From Mesorhizobium sp. (GTDB lineage: Bacteria > Pseudomonadota > Alphaproteobacteria > Rhizobiales > Rhizobiaceae), in NCBI GenBank assembly GCA_004017535.1, contig SAJS01000027.1, forward strand, positions 1 through 48,930: a stretch of DNA of 48,930 bases, in the 5' to 3' direction. Under the pieces are notes generated by a model, which was not told the origin of the DNA, searched no databases, and saw nothing but the letters and a program-made list of their open reading frames with translations. How positions within the stretch are numbered: the first letter of the stretch is position 1; each line of letters opens with the position of its first letter. This document shows, one piece after another, positions 1-8,258 of the stretch. The translations under genes were made by a program, and so were the position numbers.

Positions 1-4
1 CCAT
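1..4 (-). CDS. Start codon of a gene running off the left edge
   Basis: Only the start is visible: on the minus strand an ATG occupies 4-2, preceded by a perfect Shine-Dalgarno AAGGAGG at 18-12 with a 7-base spacer. The body lies to the left of the window, so no function can be given. It has the same orientation as purB and starts about 240 bases after the purB stop, with a palindromic repeat between them. Confidence 0.45.
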
Positions 5-60
5 CGCGAATCCTCCTTGCCGGATATCCGCATGGAATCACTGATCCGATTCTGTGCAAA

Positions 61-210
61 GCCCTCACAAGGGGAGAGGGCAAGATCGCGCCGGCGCCGC
101 TGCCAATCGCAAATGCTGGTGATTGACTGAGGCGTGAGCGCCAGATTCCCCTTCTCCCCTTGTGGAAGAAGGTGGCTTGTCGCAAAGCGACAAGACGGAT
201 GAGGGGTGCT
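61..210. repeat. Rhizobial intergenic palindromic repeat
   Basis: An 11-base arm ACAAGGGGAGA (67-77) is the exact reverse complement of TCTCCCCTTGT (153-163). It is followed by a second hairpin, CTTGTCGC (176-183) aaa GCGACAAG (187-194). The blocks 'ctccccttgtgg' and 'gatgaggggtg' are, from general knowledge, typical of dispersed intergenic repeats in Mesorhizobium and relatives. The element fills the gap downstream of purB and could fold in the 3' end of its transcript. Confidence 0.6.
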
Positions 211-243
211 CCAGCTTGGCGCTAACGCTGGTCTTGCTCGACC

Positions 244-1551
<1,308 letters not shown>

Positions 1552-1612
1552 CTGTTTTCAGTCCTGCCTGGGAGAAGCGTCGGCCGCGTCCTAACAGAGG
1601 CGGGCCCAATGC

Positions 1613-1798
1613 TCAACGCTGCTGCCGCGCAAACCGGATTCTGACCGCTACAAGTGCCGCAAAACCCGGCGGAAAATAGAGCCGAACGCCAAGCGCGAGG
1701 AACTGGTAGAGTGCTGTCGGCAGCGTGAAGGTGAATTCATGCCTATCACGCCATGGTGAACGAGACGCGCCGTGCGATGCATCCAATCCGGCGTTCAT
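1613..1798 (-). CDS. Possible small hydrophobic protein upstream of purB
   Basis: A 61-codon open frame on the purB strand lies in the 301-base gap between purB (1551) and the DUF2171 gene (1853). Its C-terminal 40 residues are protein-like and rather hydrophobic (a stretch resembling LYQFLALGVRLYFPPGFAAL), ending in a basic tail. No Shine-Dalgarno is obvious, codon third positions are not strongly G/C biased, and I do not recognise a family. It may be a short membrane protein or a chance frame. The rest of the gap should hold the purB and DUF2171 promoters, but no convincing -35/-10 pair was found. Confidence 0.22.
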   Translation of the reverse strand: MNAGLDASHGASRSPWRDRHEFTFTLPTALYQFLALGVRLYFPPGFAALVAVRIRFARQQR

Positions 1799-1852
1799 TT
1801 GTTATTGTCGGCCGTCTCGCATCCGAAAGGGCAAATCCAGCGGAGAACCAGC

Positions 1853-2110
1853 ATGAGCACCGACATCAGCAAGATACGCGGACATATGGAAGTGATCGGC
1901 GCCGACGGCGTCCATATCGGCACCGTCGACAAGGTCGAGGGTGACCGGATCAAGCTGACCAAGGCCGACAGCGGCATGGGCTCGCACAAGGGCCATCATC
2001 ATTACATTTCGCTCGCCCTGGTCGCAGAGATCGACGGCGAGAAGGTCTGGCTTTCCGCGAATTCCGATGTCGCCGTCACCTTCGAGGAAGAAAAGTCCGA
2101 TCCGACCTGA
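1853..2110 (+). CDS. DUF2171 domain protein
   Basis: An 85-residue soluble protein of the PRC-barrel-like DUF2171 family. Such proteins start with a short helix and then a beta-rich module of the pattern 'V(I/V)GADGVHIGTVDKVEGDRIKL'. Here residues 10-32 match this, followed by the His-rich segment GSHKGHHHYI (about 43-52) and a strand ending in VWLSANSDVA. I chose ATG 1853 because GGAGAACC lies just upstream and the protein then begins MSTDISKI, as is usual for the family; an upstream in-frame start at 1772 would add an unconserved tail. The function is not established. Proteins of this family are often stress- or stationary-phase-associated, but nothing here proves that. Confidence 0.85.
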   Translation: MSTDISKIRGHMEVIGADGVHIGTVDKVEGDRIKLTKADSGMGSHKGHHHYISLALVAEIDGEKVWLSANSDVAVTFEEEKSDPT

Positions 2111-2121
2111 TCTTTGTCTTT

Positions 2122-2169
2122 GAGCAATTCCGGACGGCAAACCGCCGTACACTTTTCCTGGAATTGCTC
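2122..2169. repeat. GAGCAATTCC palindromic intergenic repeat
   Basis: Perfect 10-base arms GAGCAATTCC (2122-2131) and GGAATTGCTC (2160-2169) enclose a GC-rich centre containing 'ccgccgtacacttttcc'. From general knowledge this is a common rhizobial palindromic repeat. It sits between two convergent genes, DUF2171 (stop 2110) and the P1 peptidase (stop 2173), where it could serve as a bidirectional terminator, although it lacks a U tract. Confidence 0.6.
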
Positions 2170-2172
2170 CAG

Positions 2173-3189
2173 TCAGCGCGACGACCAGACAGGAAACAGA
2201 TCGCCTTCGGCAGGCGTAGCGGCGTAGACGCCGCGGCTGATCGCGCGCGCCATGGTCGCGCCAGCCGCTGCGAACAGGTCGATCGCGGCATCCGCGCCTA
2301 GCTCGATGCCGCTCCTCCCGGTCGCCAGCGCAAACACCAGATCGCCGTCCGCCGGCGTATGGGTCGGCCAAATGGCGCGGGCAAAGCCGTCATGCGCCGA
2401 AATCGCCAGCCGCTTGGCCGCAGCTTTGGTCAGCACGGCGTCCGTGGCGATGACGGCGATGGTGGTGCTGCCGGCTTCTTCATGTCCGCCGACGCGCCTG
2501 TCGCGGTATTTCAGCAGGATCTTCCTGGCGTCTTCGGTCATGGGATCGGGATAGCCCAGGCCGCCGAACTCGTCGTCAATCTCGAAGGGCGCCGCCCAGA
2601 AATGGCGGCTGCGGCCGACCGTCACCGAGCCGGTCGGGTTGACGGCGGCGAGCGCGCCGATTGTGACGCCGCTGTCGAGCACGGTCGAGGCGGAGCCCAG
2701 GCCGCCCTTCAGTCCGAAGGTGAGCGCGCCGGTGCCGGCGCCCGCCGTGCCGATGGCGAAATCCACCGTCGCTGCCTGCACGGCCTCATAACCAAGCTCG
2801 CGATAGGGCGGATAACGGCCCCAATCCTTGTCACCGCCATTGCGCAGGTCGAACAGGATCGCGGCCGGCACGATCGGCACGCGGAAGCCACCTACCTCGA
2901 CGCCGATGTTCTTCTCGCGCAACGCCGCCTGCACGCCCGAGGCGGCGTCGAGGCCGAAGGCCGAGCCGCCGGACAGGACGACGGCATGGATGGCCGCGAT
3001 CGAATTCTGCGGCTCGAGCAGGTCGGTCTCTCGCGTGCCCGGCGCGCCGCCCAGCACCTGGACTCCAGCCACGGCGGGTTCATCGCACAGCACCACGGTG
3101 ACCCCGGATTTCAGCCTTGGGTCGATGGCATTGCCAACACGGAGGCCCGCAACGTCGGTGATCAGATTGCGCAGTCCGGTGCGGAACAT
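2173..3189 (-). CDS. P1 family peptidase (DmpA/BapA-like aminopeptidase)
   Basis: Predicted N-terminal nucleophile hydrolase of family S58. These enzymes self-cleave before a Ser, which then becomes the nucleophile, and hydrolyse N-terminal residues from peptides, including D- or beta-amino acids and amides. The expected cleavage motif is visible as Gly240-Ser241 in AGSTTIAVIATDA. The glycine-rich block VLSGGSAFGLDAASG lies near residues 71-85 and GTAGAGTGA near 147-155. At 338 residues it has the usual length. The ATG at 3189 follows GGAGG by 7 bases; it overlaps the upstream stop as TGATG, and a GTG at 3192 is the alternative. Translational coupling to the periplasmic binding protein upstream suggests that the pair handles one peptide-like or amide nutrient. 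The true substrate cannot be read from the sequence. Confidence 0.88.
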   Translation of the reverse strand: MFRTGLRNLITDVAGLRVGNAIDPRLKSGVTVVLCDEPAVAGVQVLGGAPGTRETDLLEPQNSIAAIHAVVLSGGSAFGLDAASGVQAALREKNIGVEVGGFRVPIVPAAILFDLRNGGDKDWGRYPPYRELGYEAVQAATVDFAIGTAGAGTGALTFGLKGGLGSASTVLDSGVTIGALAAVNPTGSVTVGRSRHFWAAPFEIDDEFGGLGYPDPMTEDARKILLKYRDRRVGGHEEAGSTTIAVIATDAVLTKAAAKRLAISAHDGFARAIWPTHTPADGDLVFALATGRSGIELGADAAIDLFAAAGATMARAISRGVYAATPAEGDLFPVWSSR

Positions 3190-4280
3190 CACTTGTCCTC
3201 CAGCTGAACGAAATGCGCGCCGTCGAAGCGGAAGAGGCGGAACGGGTTCTGGCTGAGGTCGCCCTTGTCGTCGAAGCGGATGGTGCCGATCGCTGTCGCG
3301 AAATCATGGCCTGTCAGCGCTTCGCCGAGCGGCTGGCCTGAGCTTTCCGCGCTGGTCAGCGCGGCCTTGGCGACCTCGACTGCGGCATAGGACGGCAGCG
3401 TGTAGCCGTCCGGCACGATGTTCTTAGCGCTGAAGGCCTGCACGATCTTGGGGTCGGCGACTTGCGACCATTCCGGCGGCGCGATCATCAGTGTGCCGAC
3501 GGCGTAAGGCACATCGCCCGGCGGCGTGCGCAGGTTCTCGCCGCCGGCGAAAGTGATGCCGGCGTCGAGCTGGGCGGCATCGCGGCCCATGATCGCGATG
3601 TCGTCGCCGTCGCCGCCGGCGAACACCTTGGTCGCGCCGGCCTTTTTCAAACGGCCGACCAGGCCGATCTGATTGTCGAGCTGCGGTCGGAACGTGTCGA
3701 CGAAGACCGGCTTCAGCGCTGCCTGCTCGGCCGCGGCGCGGAAGGTCTCGGCCATCTCGCGGCCATAGATGGTGCCGTCATCGATTATGGCGAAGAGGTC
3801 GTCGCGCCACAGCTGAGTAAACTTGGCGGCTACCGCGTTGCGCTCATCGTCGCCGCGCGGGCCGAGCCGGTAGACCGGCCAGCCGGTCTTGGCGCGCCGA
3901 TCGGTCAGGCTCTCGGTGCGCACGCCGACCGTGATGACCGGAATGTTGGCGTCCTTCAGGATCGGCAGTGCCGCCTCGATCGCCTCGGTGCAGAGAAAGC
4001 CCACCACGACATTGACCTTGGTGTCGACGAATTCCTTTGCCGCCGCGGCGCCGCCATCGGCGGTGCAGGCATCGTCTGCGATCTTGATCGCAAGGCCGTT
4101 CGCCTCTGCCGCTAAGGCTGCGCCATTCTCAATCTGCTTGCCCAGGAGCGCCGATGGACCGGAAAGCGACGCCGCAACGCCGACTAGCGTCTCGGCCTCG
4201 GCGCTCGCTGCCAGCGACAGCCAGAACAGCACGGCTGATGTCGTCGTGAAAAGACGCATTCGGGCTAAGATATCCTCCAT
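3189..4280 (-). CDS. Periplasmic substrate-binding protein (branched-chain amino acid ABC type)
   Basis: A 363-residue solute receptor of the Peripla_BP_6 (LivK-like) family. The N terminus has a signal peptide: MRLFTTTS, a hydrophobic run, then AASAEAE as a probable cleavage site. If Met8 (4259) is the true start the signal is textbook; the ATG at 4280 adds seven residues and neither has an ideal ribosome site. The mature protein opens with TLVGVAASLSGPSALLGKQ, the classic first strand of LivK-like proteins, followed by blocks such as VVVGFLCTEAIEAALP and ITVGVRTESL. No permease or ATPase genes lie nearby, so it is an orphan receptor that shares an operon with a P1 peptidase. The ligand is unknown. 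Confidence 0.85.
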   Translation of the reverse strand: MEDILARMRLFTTTSAVLFWLSLAASAEAETLVGVAASLSGPSALLGKQIENGAALAAEANGLAIKIADDACTADGGAAAAKEFVDTKVNVVVGFLCTEAIEAALPILKDANIPVITVGVRTESLTDRRAKTGWPVYRLGPRGDDERNAVAAKFTQLWRDDLFAIIDDGTIYGREMAETFRAAAEQAALKPVFVDTFRPQLDNQIGLVGRLKKAGATKVFAGGDGDDIAIMGRDAAQLDAGITFAGGENLRTPPGDVPYAVGTLMIAPPEWSQVADPKIVQAFSAKNIVPDGYTLPSYAAVEVAKAALTSAESSGQPLGEALTGHDFATAIGTIRFDDKGDLSQNPFRLFRFDGAHFVQLEDK

Positions 4281-4451
4281 GCCGGGAATACAGTCCCGAC
4301 ACTATTTCAGGAAATGCCTAAAGGCTGGCTAAGCGGTGCGCAACACGCGAATTTGCGGATTGCGGTCAAGCACTTCGCCCGTGATAGATAACTTGTGGCG
4401 TGCAATATGCCGCCATATATAACGGGCTTGTTCCGACAGGTGGATTATCGC

Positions 4452-4946
4452 GTGCTGAAGATCAATGACATCGGGCCGCAGCACTATCGCGATGCGATGG
4501 CGCATTTTGCCGGCCATGTGCATGTGGTGACCACCGACGGGCCCGGCGGCAAACGCGGCGCGACGGTGATCGCCGCCTGTTCGGTTTCGGACACGCCGCC
4601 GACGGTTCTGGTCTGTCTCAACCGTGAGAACGCCAAGAACGAGGCTTTCATCAAGAACGGCAGGTTCGCGCTCAACACGCTTGCCTCGGACCAGGAAGCC
4701 GTCTCGGTAGGCTTTTCCGGTGTCACCGGGTTGCCGGCGGATGAACGCTTTGCGCTTGCCGAGTGGGATGTGATCTCGACCGGCGCGCCGACGCTGAAGG
4801 GCGCCCTTGCCGTGTTCGACTGCGAGATCATCGACGCCAAGGATCTTGCCACCCACCGTGTGCTTTTTGGCAAGGTGACAGGCCTGCGCATCGGCGATAA
4901 TTTGCGGCCGCTGATCTACTATAACCGCGACTATCACGTCCTTTGA
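4452..4946 (+). CDS. Flavin reductase domain protein
   Basis: A FMN-binding split-barrel protein of the flavin reductase family (HpaC/RutF-like), which supplies reduced flavin to a monooxygenase or uses bound FMN itself. Visible family blocks are FRDAMA-type helix (HYRDAMAHFAGHV), VHVVTTDGPGGKRGATVIAACSVS (flavin phosphate region), PTVLVCLNR and GRFALNTLA, ending with the YYNRDYHVL strand. I chose GTG 4452 because AGGTGG lies 8 bases upstream; the open frame extends to ATG 4407 and GTG 4395, which lack ribosome sites and add residues that do not resemble the family. No monooxygenase partner is adjacent. It stands 29 bases ahead of the MoxR/CoxE/XdhC cluster in the same direction and may be cotranscribed with it. 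Confidence 0.82.
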   Translation: MLKINDIGPQHYRDAMAHFAGHVHVVTTDGPGGKRGATVIAACSVSDTPPTVLVCLNRENAKNEAFIKNGRFALNTLASDQEAVSVGFSGVTGLPADERFALAEWDVISTGAPTLKGALAVFDCEIIDAKDLATHRVLFGKVTGLRIGDNLRPLIYYNRDYHVL

Positions 4947-4975
4947 AGCGTGCAAGCGGGATCCACGGAGACAAG

Positions 4976-5899
4976 ATGACCGCGCCGCGCCCCGCGCCGA
5001 AATCGATCGACGAAACGCTCGATCTTTTGACTGCTGCGGACTATGTCGCGGACCGCTCGCTGGCGACCGTGCTGTTTCTTTCACTGCGCATGAAGCGGCC
5101 CCTGTTCCTCGAAGGCGAGGCGGGCGTCGGCAAGACCGAGATCGCCAAGGTGCTGGCCGAGGCGCTCGGCCGCCGGCTGATCCGGCTGCAATGCTATGAG
5201 GGGCTCGACGTCTCCTCGGCCGTCTATGAGTGGAATTATGCCGCGCAGATGATCGAGATCCGCATGGAGGAGGCGGCCGGCAAGGTCGTGCGCTCCGACA
5301 TGGAGCGTAACGTATTCTCCGAAAAATACCTGATCCGCCGCCCGGTGCTCGACGCGCTGACCGGCAAGGCCGGCGCGGCGCCGGTGTTCCTGATCGATGA
5401 GCTCGACCGCACCGACGAAGCCTTCGAGGCGTTCCTTCTCGAGATCCTGTCGGACTTCCAGGTTACGGTTCCCGAGCTTGGCACGATCAAGGCGGAAGAG
5501 CCGCCGATCGTCATCATCACCACCAACCGCACGCGCGAAATCCACGACGCGCTGAAACGGCGCTGCCTTTATCACTGGGTCGATTATCCGAACGCCGAGC
5601 GCGAGCTGGAGATCGTGCGCCGCAAGGTGCCGCAGGCGAACCGCCGGCTGTCGGCGGAGGTCGTGTCCTTTGTCCAGAAGCTGCGCCAGGTCGAGCTGTT
5701 CAAGGCGCCAGGCGTTGCCGAAACCATCGATTGGGCGGGTGCGCTGACCGAGCTCGACAAGGTGGCGCTCGACCCGGAGACCGTGTCCGACACGATCGGC
5801 GTGCTTTTGAAATACCAGGACGATATTGCCCGCATCGGTGAGGGCGAGGGCCGGCGCATCCTCAATGAGGTGAAGGCCGAGCTTTCGGCGGCGGAGTAG
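4976..5899 (+). CDS. MoxR-family AAA+ ATPase (CoxD-like)
   Basis: A 307-residue AAA+ ATPase of the MoxR class. Such proteins act with VWA-domain partners as chaperones that insert or activate metal cofactors; CoxD does this for the Cu-S-Mo centre of CO dehydrogenase. Walker A is GEAGVGKTE (about 47-55), Walker B is FLIDELDR (about 138-145), and the sensor region is IITTNRTREIHDALKRRCLYHW. The start at 4976 is preceded by GGAGAC; an ATG at 4943 overlaps the previous gene and adds a non-conserved tail. The VWA gene follows after 5 bases, the normal CoxD-CoxE order. Together with the XdhC and MocA-like genes downstream this points to maturation of a molybdenum hydroxylase. Confidence 0.92.
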   Translation: MTAPRPAPKSIDETLDLLTAADYVADRSLATVLFLSLRMKRPLFLEGEAGVGKTEIAKVLAEALGRRLIRLQCYEGLDVSSAVYEWNYAAQMIEIRMEEAAGKVVRSDMERNVFSEKYLIRRPVLDALTGKAGAAPVFLIDELDRTDEAFEAFLLEILSDFQVTVPELGTIKAEEPPIVIITTNRTREIHDALKRRCLYHWVDYPNAERELEIVRRKVPQANRRLSAEVVSFVQKLRQVELFKAPGVAETIDWAGALTELDKVALDPETVSDTIGVLLKYQDDIARIGEGEGRRILNEVKAELSAAE

Positions 5900-5904
5900 G
5901 GGCG

Positions 5905-7155
5905 ATGCCGTCGCCGCGTCCGGAACCCAAAGAGGCGCGCGCCGATGGGCGCATCGCCGATAATATCGTCTATTTCGCTCGCGCCTTGCGCAAGGCCGGC
6001 ATGCGCGTCGGGCCGGCCTCGGTGAAGGACGCCATCGAGGCGGTGCTTGCCGCCGGCATCGGCTCGCGCGACGATTTCTACTGGACGCTTCATGCGGTGC
6101 TGGTCTCTCGGCACGAGGATCATCCGGTCTTCGACGAGGCCTTCCGCCTGTTCTGGAAATCGCGCGAGCTGATCGAGAAATTGCTGGCGATGTTTTCGCC
6201 GGTCGCGCCTGACAATCGCGAAAGGCAGAAGCCGCGGGCGGCGGAGAACCGCGTCAGCCAGGCGATGTTCGAAGGCCACCAGAAGAGCCAGCCGGTGCGG
6301 GAAGTGCCGGAGATCGAGGTCGATGCGCGGCTCACCTTTTCCGGCAATGAAGTGCTGCGCGGCAAGGATTTCGCCCAGATGGACGCCGGCGAAATGGCCG
6401 AAGCCAAAAAGGCGATCATGGCCTTGCAACTTCCCTTCGATCTTGTCCGCACGCGGCGCTTCAGGGCCGACGCGCAGGGGCGCCGCATAGATCCGCGCGC
6501 CATGATGCGCTCGGCCGCGCGCACCGGCGGCGCGCTTATCCTGCCGAAATTCCGTTCTCCGCGCGAAGTGCATCCGCCGCTGGTCGTGCTAGCCGACATT
6601 TCGGGTTCGATGAGCCAGTACACCCGCATCTTCCTCCACTTCCTGCATGCCCTGACGGAGAAGCGCCGGCGCGTGCACGCCTTCGTCTTCGGCACGCGGC
6701 TGACGAACCTGACCCGCCAGATGCGCCATCGCGATCCCGACGAGGCGCTGGCCGAATGCTCGGCGGCGGTGAAGGACTGGTCGGGCGGCACCCGCATCGG
6801 CGACGCGCTTGCCGAATTCAACCGGCGGTGGTCAAGGCGTGTGCTGGGGCAGGGCGCCGTGGTGCTTCTCATCACCGACGGGCTGGAGCGCGACGACGTC
6901 ACCGGCCTGTCGCAGGAGATGGAGCGACTGCATAAATCCTGTCGCCGGCTGATCTGGCTCAATCCGCTGTTGCGCTTCGACGGCTTTGAAGCGCGCGCCC
7001 GTGGCGTCAAAGCAATGCTGCCGCATGTCGACGAGTTCCGGGCAGTGCATAATCTTGACGCGCTGACCGATCTTTGCGCCTCGCTCGATCGGCGGCCGGC
7101 GGCTACGGTCGATCCGCGCCGCTGGCTGCGAACTGGCGACAGGCGCGCGGCGTAG
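5905..7155 (+). CDS. VWA domain protein, CoxE-like
   Basis: A 416-residue protein of the CoxE family, partner of the MoxR ATPase encoded 5 bases upstream. Residues 1-180 form the CoxE-specific region; from about 225 there is a von Willebrand A domain with a MIDAS motif ADISGSMSQ (DxSxS, about 230-238), a conserved Thr in WSGGTRIGDAL and an Asp in LITDGLERDD. Such proteins bind Mg2+ through the MIDAS and link the ATPase to its client. The start is ATG 5905 with GGGG just upstream. Given the neighbours, the client is likely a molybdenum hydroxylase of the xanthine or CO dehydrogenase type, encoded elsewhere. Confidence 0.92.
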   Translation: MPSPRPEPKEARADGRIADNIVYFARALRKAGMRVGPASVKDAIEAVLAAGIGSRDDFYWTLHAVLVSRHEDHPVFDEAFRLFWKSRELIEKLLAMFSPVAPDNRERQKPRAAENRVSQAMFEGHQKSQPVREVPEIEVDARLTFSGNEVLRGKDFAQMDAGEMAEAKKAIMALQLPFDLVRTRRFRADAQGRRIDPRAMMRSAARTGGALILPKFRSPREVHPPLVVLADISGSMSQYTRIFLHFLHALTEKRRRVHAFVFGTRLTNLTRQMRHRDPDEALAECSAAVKDWSGGTRIGDALAEFNRRWSRRVLGQGAVVLLITDGLERDDVTGLSQEMERLHKSCRRLIWLNPLLRFDGFEARARGVKAMLPHVDEFRAVHNLDALTDLCASLDRRPAATVDPRRWLRTGDRRAA

Positions 7156-7212
7156 CCATATGTTCTGCTTGGGAACGTCCCGGCGGGAAAACAGACTTTG
7201 TGAGAAGCGACG

Positions 7213-7551
7213 ATGGATGAGAGCATTTATCTCGATGAGGCCCGCGATCCGCTGATCATCGCGGAGGGCTGGTTGAAGGACGGCAAGGATGTCGCCATCG
7301 CGACGGTGGTCGAGACCTGGGGGTCGGCGCCGCGTCCGGTCGGCAGCCATCTAGTCATCGATGCTGAAGGGAATTTCCATGGCTCTGTCTCCGGCGGTTG
7401 TGTCGAGGGCGCCGTGGTGACCGAGGCAATGGACGTCATCGGCTCCGGCAAGGCCAGGATGCTGGAGTTCGGCGTCGCCGACGAAACGGCCTGGCAGGTG
7501 GGCCTTTCCTGCGGCGGCCGCATCAAGGTCTATGTCGAAAGGCTGGGCTGA
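7213..7551 (+). CDS. XdhC family protein, N-terminal (XdhC/CoxI) domain only
   Basis: A 112-residue protein made of the XdhC/CoxI domain alone. Motifs include VVETWGSAPRPVGSHL and the hallmark SGGCVEGAV (about 61-69), with a second conserved Cys in LSCGGRIKV. XdhC proteins bind molybdenum cofactor, protect it and hand it to xanthine dehydrogenase-type enzymes, often after sulfuration. In many bacteria this domain and the Rossmann domain are one polypeptide; here the second half is encoded by the next gene, 5 bases later. The arrangement is common in rhizobia, so I regard it as a genuine two-gene form and not a frameshift: both genes end and start cleanly. Confidence 0.9.
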   Translation: MDESIYLDEARDPLIIAEGWLKDGKDVAIATVVETWGSAPRPVGSHLVIDAEGNFHGSVSGGCVEGAVVTEAMDVIGSGKARMLEFGVADETAWQVGLSCGGRIKVYVERLG

Positions 7552-7556
7552 CCACC

Positions 7557-8258
7557 GTGGATCCATATATTCTAAAGACCCTAAACGAAGAACGCCGTGC
7601 CCGCCGCGCCGCGGTGCTTGTCACCGATCTCGGCGACGGCCGCGACCGCATTGTGCGTGAGGGCGACCATGTTGCCAGCGATCTTGGGGCGGCAATCGCC
7701 AATGCGTTCCGCACCGGCAATTCGCGGTCGGTGGAGGCGGAAGGGCGGACTTTTTTTCTCAACGCTCATCTGCCGCGCCCGCGCCTCGTGGTGATCGGCG
7801 CGGTGCATATCAGCCAGGCGCTGGCGCCGATGGCCAGGATCGCCGGCTATCCCGTTGAGATCATCGACCCGCGCACCGCCTTCGCCACCCCGGAACGCTT
7901 TCCTGACGTCGCGCTGCACGCCGAATGGCCGGAGGACGTGCTGAAGCGCGCGCCGCTCGACAGCTACACCGCGCTCGCCGCCGTCACCCATGATCCGAAG
8001 ATCGACGATTTCGCGCTGAAAGCGGCGCTCGATGCCCGCTGCTTCTATGTCGGGGCGCTCGGCAGCCGCAAGACCCACGCCAAGCGTATCGAACGCCTGC
8101 TGGCGCTCGGCGCCGGCGCAGACCAGATCGCCCGCATCCACGCGCCGATCGGCCTCAATATCGGTGCGGCCAGCCCGGCCGAGATCGCTGTTGCGGTGCT
8201 CGCGCAGGCCATCCATGCCTTCCGCTCGCGCGGTAAAGCAAAAGGCGCCGTGGCGTGA
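7557..8258 (+). CDS. XdhC family protein, C-terminal Rossmann domain
   Basis: A 233-residue protein with the XdhC C-terminal domain. It contains RPRLVVIGAVHISQAL (nucleotide-binding strand and loop, about 78-93), the family hallmark GALGSRKTHAKRIERL and the end motif IHAPIGLNIGAASPAEIAVAV. In typical XdhC the first block reads GxGxxxxxL; here GAVHISQAL lacks the second glycine, which may change cofactor binding. The start is GTG 7557, 5 bases after the previous stop; no ATG is available before the conserved region. The stop overlaps the next gene as GTGA, so the two are translationally coupled. Together with the upstream domain it probably inserts or sulfurates Mo cofactor. Confidence 0.87.
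   Translation: MDPYILKTLNEERRARRAAVLVTDLGDGRDRIVREGDHVASDLGAAIANAFRTGNSRSVEAEGRTFFLNAHLPRPRLVVIGAVHISQALAPMARIAGYPVEIIDPRTAFATPERFPDVALHAEWPEDVLKRAPLDSYTALAAVTHDPKIDDFALKAALDARCFYVGALGSRKTHAKRIERLLALGAGADQIARIHAPIGLNIGAASPAEIAVAVLAQAIHAFRSRGKAKGAVA

Noticed and set aside
2359-3207. Plus-strand open frame opposite the P1 peptidase
   Set aside because: Sequence is Arg/Ala/Gly-rich with no motif, opposite a well-supported gene.
7213-8258. Frameshift between the two XdhC halves
   Set aside because: Each half is a complete domain with its own start and stop, and split XdhC pairs are usual in rhizobia.
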